Shown: one piece after another, positions 11,467 to 22,400 of the stretch | Numbering within the stretch: position 1 is the stretch's first letter | How the letters are laid out: every line of letters starts with the position of its first letter | NCBI GenBank assembly: GCA_037903475.1 | Contig: JBAJFG010000172.1 | Span: 1,798,001 to 1,862,000, forward strand | Direction: 5' to 3' | DNA length: 64,000 bases | DNA from: Ancylostoma caninum | Lineage: Eukaryota; Nematoda; Chromadorea; Rhabditida; Ancylostomatidae | The notes under the pieces: model-generated | What the model was told of the DNA's origin: nothing | What the model saw: the letters and a program-made list of their open reading frames with translations, nothing else | Databases searched by the model: none | Made by a program: the position numbers and the translations under genes

Positions 11467-13790
11467 ATGTCTCTCATCAATGGTGCGTTACGGCCATTGG
11501 ACTCTGGGAAGTTTATTATGGAACGCGGGAAGTTGATTAAAATCAACGAAGACGGTGTTCAACGAGTTGCACAAATGGTAAGATTTGTTCCGTTTATTGC
11601 TCATTAGGAAGTTCTGAACTGCTCACCGTTTTATCCCTGACAGACATACAGAAAAGTACTGATGTCTTAGATTTACGATGCTGTCAAAGACGGATCAATT
11701 GCAGAAGTGGAGTTCTCTGCTCACGCTGTTCATCCCAAAGGCAAAGGACGAGAAGTGATAGACTGGTGGGTCTTCATGTACTGTCATCGATTTACGAGGT
11801 TCTCTCCTGGAACAAGAGCATAGTGAAACGGTCTTTGACCAAAGGGCACAAAGGGGGATGCACTTCCGGTCTAGTGCAACCTGGAAACCGTCTAGTGTGA
11901 AAACCTAGGATCTTTGGTTTGATACGTTTCACCTCCTTAACTTTCTATGCATTAATCTTTACGTTAAACTTGGTTAGATTAAGTTGTTGTCTACTCTTCA
12001 ATCATTGATGTTTGCACCATCCTAGTCTTTTATGGACTCCATCGTCATCTTAATCTACGCCTCCAGGGTGTTCTTCGCTGATACTGTGAACTTCTCGTTC
12101 TGGCCTGATAAGGGTTCCAAATATGACGTGACCTATGGAGGAACGAAATATACAGGATATTTTGCTGCTTGTGCCGCTATTAACAAGGTTTCTTATAGAA
12201 TTCAGATTTGGTACTTTTTGTTGAAGCTTTTTATTGAAGGTTGGATTTGCAGGCATTGGATTCTGGCCTCAACATGACGTCTGCTGAATGGATGGCATCA
12301 GCTTCAAAGGATGATGTGGACGGTGTATTCAAGTCAGATGGCGGTGCGTTATCACCATTTTTCACCGGATTGATCCTCAAAGCCTCTTTCTTTCTGGAGT
12401 AAATCGCTCAAATTTTTAAGGATACTCGATCCCCTTGCTTGATGAACGCGTAAAAGCTATTAATGATTCGGGAAGAGTGCTTCTTGAGGTCATTTTTTTT
12501 CACATCACGTTTCCATCTGTGGTTTCTTGAAGGATACTGGTGACTATATTAGGCTCTCCTTATTTGCAGAAGTGGAATGGTTCATTCTATAACTGCGTTT
12601 TAGCGGCTGAGGGTAGTGCTGAGAAACTTTTGAATATCATTGTCGAGAATTTCGAATCCTTCAGAGATTTCGCGGAGTTCTGTGGAAAGAAAGGTAGTTT
12701 TACTCGTTTTTGTTCCACTGGAATCTTATTTTTTGGAATTACTATTGTCTGTTGCAGTTTCTTTTCTGAAGCGCGCCCAGATTCTCGTCGCAGACGTTTA
12801 TGGAGCGCTGAAAGACGACGATCCTGCTTGTGCTTTCTCAGACATTGGGTGAGTCTTCATGTTTTACAGAAGTGGTGCTCCTGCATTTAGCTCCTCTATG
12901 CTTTGCAGAATCCTTACAATGTTTGCGGATTACCGAGTTCCACAAGCGTTGGCTTACCTCGGTGTCTTAGAGTATTCGAAAGAACTTCTTGATGCGTTGA
13001 AACCCAATCATCGTCTAGAAAACGGCAGCCTAGAGGAAGTCGAGCTACGAGGAGCATCTATTTGGGCATGTGAGGTGCGGAATTGTTTGTGGTAATGCGT
13101 TCTTTTAATTTTCTACCTGGGTATTCGGGTTGTACCAGAGACGGTTGTGAGCCATCAAAATTTCATTCATGAGTCGAGAAAAGGTGCAGAAACTTCTAAA
13201 GTTGATAAATGTTTGAAAGCGGTTTACAGCGGGGTTGTTTTGTTTTTGTTTTATTTCATGCAAATAAACCGACTTTTTACACTTTTGCGTGGTTCATTTA
13301 CCAAAAACAATCATGCAGCACAAATCTCGGCTGTGCCTACGAAGGTTAATCATCTACAGACCTTTCCCGCTATCACAATTAAATTTCGATTGTTTGTGAA
13401 AATTTGAATTTTTGCCTGTCACTAGAACAGCTTATTCGATGACATCATATTCCATGTATTAAGCTTGCTGTTAGCAAACTCCACCAGTTACCCACTTTTG
13501 TGATTTTGAACCTTAAGAGCCCTCGTTGTGACGAAATTCTTTTACAGCGAATCGTATCGGCAATAAAGAAACTACGTGCAGATGAAGGAGATGTGGTGAG
13601 ACCAATTTATGCCATGGATGTTGACATTTTTGCATGGGTTTACCGTCGTAAACATGCTGTTGAAATTGAAAAGAAGGTAAGTATGGGATTTTTTCAATAA
13701 CAGTTCTAACTGAGGATGTGGTTCTTCCATTCTACTTGAACTGAGAATCTTCAGGTCCCATTCCATAGGACACGGTGCATTTACTACTAG
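11467..13790 (+). CDS. QNG1: queuosine salvage protein (queuosine 5'-phosphate N-glycosylase/hydrolase)
   Basis: Ten exons (11467-11577, 11671-11765, 12067-12187, 12253-12343, 12421-12488, 12570-12693, 12758-12848, 12909-13074, 13548-13676, 13755-13790) total 1,032 nt and give 343 residues. The protein reads colinearly with human QNG1/C9orf64 (DUF2419). Landmarks are LRPLDSGKFIMERG near the N-terminus, VFFADTVNFSFWPDKG, YGGTKYTGYFAACAAINKA, FLKRAQILVADVYGAL, LTMFADYRVPQALAYLG, EVELRGASIWACE, and the terminal VPFHRTRCIYY followed by TAG. Established role: releasing queuine from queuosine or its 5'-phosphate so that imported or recycled queuine can be put into tRNA; animals cannot make queuine. 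TATAATACAG just before the start looks like a trans-splice acceptor, and AATAAA is at 13965-13970. MCTS1 begins about 110 bases after that signal, which suggests an operon. Confidence 0.93.
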
Positions 13791-14083
13791 AGCAGTTGAG
13801 ATTCTATCTATTGATGCGTTTTTGTTGCCAGTTTGTTTCACTGCCTTGTCGTTAGTCATGTCTAGTCGCATATCGCTTAGAACGTTTACATTCCAGGTTT
13901 TCTATAGTTACATACGGTTTTTTGTTGTTATATTCATTGTTTTCTGTTGATTTTTTTTCTAGGAAATAAATGGTTGCACTAAGGTTACTGGCCTTTGCTA
14001 GCTTTCTTTGCTAATCGTAGCAGTCCTCAAATATTTTGCTGAATATGTAGATGTGTTCTGACAAACTAGGTACTTAGTTTAGA
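13791..14083 (+). promoter_or_regulatory. probable operon intercistronic region (polyA signal then trans-splice site)
   Basis: AATAAA at 13965-13970 ends QNG1. TTAGTTTAG ends at 14082, one base before the MCTS1 ATG. The roughly 110-base gap between polyA signal and acceptor is the size seen in nematode operons processed by SL2-type trans-splicing. This is inferred from spacing; no transcript data. Confidence 0.6.
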
Positions 14084-15466
14084 ATGTTCAAGAAGTTCGA
14101 TGAGAAGGAGGATATAACTGGGGCCACTCAGCTGAAGTCGTCTATCCAGGTTGGGTTCCGTTTTGCAGTTCGTCTCTGTAACGGTTTTTAATTATGTGGT
14201 ATAAATTGTCGATGTTTCTTTATTCAGAAGGGAATTCGAAATAAGATTATTGAGTTATACCCACATATTGAGCCTTATCTGCTTGATATATTGCCAAAGA
14301 AGGTGAGGAGTTGATACTGATTCTCAGATATGACGTGTATACAGCGTTTTCTTTGTAGGAGAACTTCAAGCTGATAAAATGTAAAGACCATGTAGAGCTG
14401 CTTGCCGATCACAACGGTGTTGTGCAGTTTTTGAAGACTAGGAATACCGATTGGATACCTACCCTTCGGTTATTGCACAAGTATCCATTCATGATGCCAC
14501 ATCAGCAGGTGAATTCCTTATATAAGATACGAATTTCTCTTTTCTCTTTTTTTCCACTTTTATGGGGTCTGAAGCAAAGGAGTGACTGGATGTTGTTCTC
14601 TCGTTTTGCTCATTTTCTAGAAAAAATACTTTGGTATCCTCTAAATTCCTCTTCTGAACCTGGGCATGCATCCTTGATGTTATCTTCTTCTGCTTAGCCA
14701 ACCCTGCCAGTTTAAGCATTGCCCCAGGTTTGCTACTCCACATTGAAAACAGTGGACCAAAAATAATGAAGGCGCGGGCCATTCTTGGGCCTCGGAGGTC
14801 GACGATTCAGTCGGAACGTCAGGCCAAGAATAGACTTCTTCACTTTAAAACCTGGTTGTCTCAAAAGAAAAGGCCTTTTTAGTCGTCCAAGTTCTTTATT
14901 TTTGTAAACGAACGCACCTCTAGCTTTGTACACCTTTTCTAATTGATGGTTTTCACCTTTTTTCGCAATTGCATTGTGCTTTTCTTTTTTATTTTGAGTG
15001 AGATTGTTATTTTGTTCCCTTCCCAAGAGCTTCGAGAGCATCTATTAGATCCTAGCTTATAAGTGTAAACTCCACTTTATCATGACTTGTCGAACGCTGT
15101 ATATTTCAGTTTCTGATCTGACCGTAAAGTTTTCAGGTGGACAAAGGTGCTATAAAGTTTGTGTTGAATGGCTCGTCAATAATGTGCCCAGGGTTAACAT
15201 CTCCAGGAGCGAAGATGACACCTGGTGTTCCTGCAGAGGCTGTAGTAGCCGTGATGGCTGAGGTAATTTCTTGTTTATTCTCTTGAGAAAAGTCCTCAAT
15301 TTTTGGACGACTCTACTATTTTCAGGGCAAGCAACACGCTTTGGCAATTGGCCAAATGAAAATGAGCTCTGAGGAAATTCAATCTGTGAATAAAGGTATA
15401 GGTATAGAGAATGTACACTATCTCACGGATGGATTGTGGAGATTAGCGGAAAAGCCTATTAATTAA
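14084..15466 (+). CDS. MCTS1: MCTS1, PUA-domain translation re-initiation/recycling factor
   Basis: Five exons (14084-14149, 14228-14302, 14359-14508, 15137-15262, 15326-15466) give 185 residues against 181 in human MCTS1, colinear throughout. Landmarks: [11 protein letters not shown] at the start, [20 protein letters not shown] at the entry of the PUA domain, [30 protein letters not shown], and [17 protein letters not shown] near the end. MCTS1 works with DENR on the 40S subunit in re-initiation after short upstream reading frames and in removal of deacylated tRNA during recycling. The start codon follows TTAGTTTAG, a likely trans-splice acceptor, and lies 293 bases after the QNG1 stop. The 628-base intron 14509-15136 is the longest in the gene; no repeat was recognised in it. 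Confidence 0.95.
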
Positions 15467-15750
15467 CTAACACTGTTATCTATGCAGAAGCTAATTGTTT
15501 CCTTTTTTAATTGTTTACTTGTTACGCTGAAATCTTTCTTCACACACTTGAACGCCGTCTTACTGGTGTTCTGTTTGTTTTACCCGAGTGTTGTCGAGAT
15601 TTTTTGTTTGCGTGGTAAATTATTATCTACATAACGTTGTGATTCAATAATTTATTTGGAGAGGTGTACAGAAATATACAAACAAGGAGCAGAATCGCGT
15701 CGTTGACATCGTCTGGTTTTACGTCCTGCATGTCGTAACTTGTTTCGTCG
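15467..15750. other. convergent 3' UTR region
   Basis: Holds the 3' ends of MCTS1 (plus) and the Cys-rich gene (minus; TTTATT at 15651-15656 is its AATAAA). No further feature seen. Confidence 0.5.
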
Positions 15751-16948
<1,198 letters not shown>

Positions 16949-17104
16949 CTCTGTAAAACAAGCTATCAAATTCCACATAATAAAGCATATCAGGGACCTA
17001 ATTGATGTCAAAAACCAAGGTTTGCGGAACTATACGTCTTCCAATTTAAATTTTCAGGGTAACGGCCGCTCTGAGCATTCCTTTTCTGTTTTTTTTTCTT
17101 TTTG

Positions 17105-17410
17105 CTACTCAGAACCTCTAGAACAAGTTGTCAGCAAGGAAAGACGAAAGCAAATTGTCGGCGTTTTTGTATGATGGACAATTTGTCGGCGAAAAAGGTG
17201 GAAACAAGTTGTAAATAAGCTCTGGACCTACGACTTGCCAGCAAAAAGGGCTGAAAACAAGTTGTCGACAAGCTTTGAGACCAACAGCTTGTCCGTGGTA
17301 TAGGGCGAAAACAAGTTGTCAACAAGCCTATGTGCGAGCAAGTTTCAGATGTTAACAGAATCTTGCTGGCCAAGTGCTTCTCAGCAAGTTGTTCTAGGGG
17401 TTCTGAGTAG
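17105..17410. repeat. MITE family G, copy 1, with internal AACAAGTTGTC repeats
   Basis: The ends CTACTCAGAACC and GGTTCTGAGTAG (17399-17410) are perfect inverted copies, and the next bases (TCTAGAACAAGTTG / CAAGTTGTTCTAGG) also pair. Inside, AACAAGTTGT-type words recur about every 40-70 bases. A second copy is near 56165-56335. Confidence 0.75.
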
Positions 17411-17681
17411 ACTTGTAATTTTATTTTTGCGTCTGAGATTTTTAGACTTCACAGACAAGCCTACTGCTACATAACTTATCAGTAATACAAGTTTCAATTT
17501 ACAGAAGAACAAGCTGATAAGACGAGCGAAACCAGCTCCGGCTCCCTCTAAGACTCCATCAAACAGTGTAAGGAAAAATATCCAAGAACAAGGAAAAGCA
17601 GGAGAAATGAGCACGCACCGTACACCATAGCACACTGCTACTGCAGAGCGGAAAGAGCCATCGAGTCGAAGCGGATTTGGC

Positions 17682-17688
17682 TTTTATA
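17682..17688 (-). promoter_or_regulatory. TATA box candidate on minus strand
   Basis: TATAAAA on the minus strand. About 55 bases downstream is an ATG (minus, about 17626) followed by a good donor (TACG|GTGCGT). It could be the true promoter and first exon of the Cys-rich gene, with MITE G in the first intron, or belong to another short gene. Confidence 0.35.
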
Positions 17689-17690
17689 GT

Positions 17691-19445
17691 AGCCGGACGG
17701 CACTTTGCCGCCCGGTCGGCCAAAAACGTGACGACGGTCGGAATCCGTTACGTGAGGGCCGGTTTCTGACCACAGAAGCGCTATTCATCCGCGTCTAGAC
17801 ATTGCTATTTGTGCTGACCACTGAGCACACCGCGCCGCCAGCACTGTGTCGGACGAGTTTTTACTCGATCACTACTCACTTCCAAGCACGGAAATCCTGT
17901 CCGCAAATGTTGTCAACGCATGCTGCTGCTATTGTAAATAACTCTTTACGCGTTTTCTTCACACCACTCGGAGCGGATCAGAACTGTGCGTCGAGGGGAA
18001 TTTTCTGGATTATTGGAGGAAAAAGTATGAAGTAGGAGAAAAACGGGATCTAAAAATACCCATTGTAATTTAAAATAGCTTTTCAAGGATTTATGTTCAT
18101 CATTTCCACCGGTAGCGTTCTATAGAGCACCTAGAGAAGCCTTTTTGACAGATGAGAGCCTATGTTCCTCTATTTCTACGGCCATATTCAGTGCCCAAGA
18201 GGCTTGTCCTTCCTGGAACTCTCGCACGAAGGACGTCCACTTATCAGAATGTACCCAAGTATGGTACCGTACCCATAATTAAAGGGTCCCCTTCCGGTAC
18301 AGCTCAAGAATAAGCAACTGTAGAATCGAGTAATTCAGTGAACGAGAGAAAAACAATAGGTAAATGAAGTCAAATGAGTCCAAGGCATTATAACTGGTTA
18401 TAGATCCATAGGATTAGGAATTTTAAGGATATTTTGTCTGCGTGGCCATTCACAGCGAGTTGCGCACTGTATATTCCATTATTATTTTGGCTAAAAGTAG
18501 CTGCAGCAGAGATTTACGAGTGCTGTGTTGTAGAATTTAAACATGATCCAGTTGGTTTGCCTGATTTAGATCTGGGTCGAACTTCAGGTATTTGTTTGCC
18601 AGGGTAGCGGGAGAGGGTGGGCGCAGAGCAAAAAAGGGTAATGTGGTGGGATGTGCAGATGTGTATCCGACTCCGATGTGTGACGCTTTTCTTCGGTAAT
18701 TTTTTCGTGGATTAGTCATTTGATGCGTTCACCACTGATATGACAGCAATTTTGGTTTTTTTTTCATGGATTACTGTAGGAACATTGTAAAAACCGTATC
18801 TCTCGCCTTGTTTATAACTTTACTTGGAGTGTGTAGAAAAATAGAAGAAATCGGGTACCATACCTGAGCTCGGATCTTAGACATCGTATGAGAAATTGGC
18901 AGGTCTTCCTGGCACCTTCCCCCCCCCCCCCCTCCCTCCTGACGGGTAAACCAGAAGCCCAAATTCACTAAAATGTCGAAAAAGATGCTAACGTCATCGG
19001 GACAATATGCACTTCTTTCATGTACATTATCCTGTGAAACCGAAACGAAAACTCTTGTTTATTTATTTATTTTTTATGACTAGATGCACATGACTAGAAA
19101 TAACGGCTAAAATGACAAGACTATTCCTGAGCAATGGTAAGATTCTGGACAGCACTGCGAATCGTAGGGCGAAAGAAGAACAGAAATGGTCAGATCTGTA
19201 TACATGTACAGTCTTGAATGGGAATATATACAAATCTATCTTGGATTAGGATTCTATCACGGATTAGCGCATTCAAGGGCACAAGGAAGGGTACAACAAA
19301 TAATACTGATATCACATAGTACCACTTTACAGGTAGTGTCTTCAAAAATGAGATTATTTACAGTTCCAAACATAAACAAAGTAAAGAAAAACTAATCACA
19401 AGCCTAGAAAATCCTAGAAACTTCAGGGGGATGGCTTACTTATTC
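17691..19445. other. intergenic, nothing supported
   Basis: About 1.75 kb with only short chance reading frames, a C-run near 18920 and AT-rich patches. No gene, RNA gene or element with clear termini was seen. Confidence 0.5.
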
Positions 19446-22400
19446 TTAGCCGACAACAGCACTGGGCAGCGGTGGCAGCTGGATGGGTAAGCTGCTGCAG
19501 TGCTCACTAACTATCGTCTTGGGTATCCGTTTAGCATGCTGCAGGATACTGTGGGAGTATGCTCGTACTCCTTGGACGTCAAGTTGCGAGAGCTCAGGAA
19601 GGTCGAGGATGATCACTAGGCCGATTTCTGTCACCTGAAATGGAATTTACATGGTTTACAGTTTACAAGATCTACGAGGTTTAATTACCCAAAATTGAGT
19701 TTCATTCACTCTGTGGATTTCTAGTGGTGCTTAATGGATGTTTTTTGTGCTCATGGACTATCACGCCTTCTTTCCTGGATTTATATGGATCTCTACAATC
19801 AGCTTAGCTGGTTTTTCTTCCAAATTCAAGTTCGGCCCCAACCCCCGCACCGCCACCCCCATTGATGAGCCCAAGGGAGACCTATTTCATGGCTTATCTT
19901 CCGTCTAAGGATTCAATGCGAAACGGAAACCAAACCATTTTTTGTTTTTTTTTTTTATTCTCAGAAATAGGAGCCTCTTTTTCTTTCTTGTGTCTTTTCT
20001 TTCATGTAAATGAAGCGGAAAATGCACGTTTAATCCTATTTTTTACTCGTTGCTCAATAAGTTTCTCCAGAAATGTTTGAGAAGGACGTAAAGAGTTCCT
20101 ATACCAACTCTCTATGCACTGTAGCTAACGTGCTTAGTGCTGGGCCATGTTTTGGAAGTGCCATTTTTTGGGGGGAAGTTTGGGTAAAACTGGGGTATTT
20201 CGTGTAATTTTGGGTAAAAGTTGTGTCATACACAGAAGTGGTATTCCAGAAACATCCCGAAAAGGTCTTAAACTTCACCGACCATCCGGATTTGGAATAT
20301 TTTTCTACAAACATACAATATATCCGAATATTTTCACCGTTACTTGGTACGGCTAACTGAGAGAAGTCGCTCGGAAGGGGAAACCAATTTCTGCCAGGGA
20401 ATTTCGTTCCATTTGAAACGACGGGTAGGTTAGTATGACATTTCCGGGTCTGGAACCACTATCAATGGGATTTACCCAGAGTAAATATGTTGACATCCTC
20501 AGACTAACCCATCTTTAGCAGGGGCCTTAACACATTCACCTTGAGTAAACCCAATAATGCAATCTGGCTCCGGGACAATTCATGAATTCTGAGACAGGAA
20601 AATGTCTAAAGAAAAAATTCCCGCACATCCAGAAAACGCAAAAAAGGAATCATTGTGGAAAACCAGTGAGATACAAACGCTTTCACTCACATTCCGGCAA
20701 AATTTGATGTCCAGCATTTTCAGCTCCCTACAGTTCGTCAGCCGTTCCAGAACCTGATCATCGACTCCTCCAACGCCAGCAAGGCACAGCCATTCCAATT
20801 CGAACAGTAGACCTAAACACCGTCGTGTAAACTTACAGTTACTGTTCGATGCCGAACTAGTAATCTTACCAAGGCCCAGGAGAGAATTTGTGGTGAGCAT
20901 TGCGCAGTTATCCAGTGAGAGACGCTGTAATCGTGGACAACCGGCACAAACACCCATCACTGCATCGTCAGTGAGTTCACGGTTATTTCCCAGGTATAGG
21001 TACCTAAATTGATAGGGTTACCAAGTTGCCACGGACAAAAACATAAATCCTTACATTTTCCACGCTGAAAAAATTCAGATGTGGAAAATTGATTTTAAAA
21101 AAGAACCAGTAGTCCATAATCGCAAGCAAAACTCATGACTTTTGAGTTTATTTTTATGGATTTTTTGTATCTTCAAGGATAAAGGACGTTACAGTATTAA
21201 TACTTGGAGGTAACGGTAGGAAATTTTCCCAAAAAAACATAAAACTCAAGTGTCAGTCAATCACTCTTGCATCACACAACACCCGCAATACCGCCCGTTT
21301 GGTCTACCGCGCCGCACCACCGCGCGATGCGGCAGACCACCTGGTTGCTGTGGTTGTCCGGTGTTGCTGATATTAATATTTTGCCTGTGCTTTCAGCTAA
21401 CCATTTTGGAATGAGGACAAAGACACAAAGAAAACAGGAAATACACCGCCCGACAACAACAACGACTTCCAGCTGGTCAGCCGCGTGAGTGGTGCGGCGC
21501 GGCAGACCAGACAGGTACCATACATACCGTAGATTGTGGAGCTTCCGCAACAATGATCCATCAGTGATATTTATACACGATGTGAGATCAAGAGTTGTCA
21601 AGGAGGACGCCATTCCAACTAGTACGTCCAAGTCCGCACTGGAGACAAACGACCGCTGCAGGGCTAGCGATTCCAGGCTAAATGGAGAGAAATTTCAGGA
21701 AGAAAAATCCAGAAAAAAAAATTGGAGGTCATGTCTCAGGAAACAAATGGTACGGTGCCATGAATCCAGGACTCACAGTCTGCCGCGGAGGAAGTGAAGA
21801 TTGGTGATTTTGAGAGAGCCACCTGCAGATATCGACAGATCCCGGATTGAGTCAGGCAAAAGCGCCAGCACATTCTCGTCCAGAACGAAGTGATCGAACG
21901 TCCATCCGCGGCCCTGAAGACGTCGTCGCCTGGATTTTGCTAGAAACGGAGGGACAGAAAGGCAAAAACTCACTGAGATCTCAAATCGCTTCAACCTTGG
22001 GCTGCGGCTGAGCAGTTGCCGCAGGTTATTCTGAACGATCTCGTTCACTTCGGCCGTGGAGCACGACATCCGACAATTCGATATGCTGAACTCCTGGAAT
22101 AACCTACGATCCCCAAGGAGTACTCCAAAAATCCAGAAAAAAATTCAAAAACTAACCTCCAAGGTAGTTGGCAATTGTGAGAACGCCTCAACGGCTCCGA
22201 TGGTGATGATCATCCTTAAGAACGATTGTTAGATCGTACAATTCCAAGGTAAACATCAACACAAACACATTTCATACCTATCGATCGCTATGCTTTCCAG
22301 ATCGATGGCATTCGCTGCCATCGTCTCAACCATCGATTTTGTCAAGTGGTGTTCACTGGAGAACACTGCGTACTTTTCATTGCTTGACGTTACTTGGAAT

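Noticed and set aside
17105..17410. Repeated AACAAGTTGTC words resembling a CRISPR-like array
   Set aside because: Spacing is irregular, copies vary, and the block is bounded by inverted ends; it is a eukaryotic MITE.
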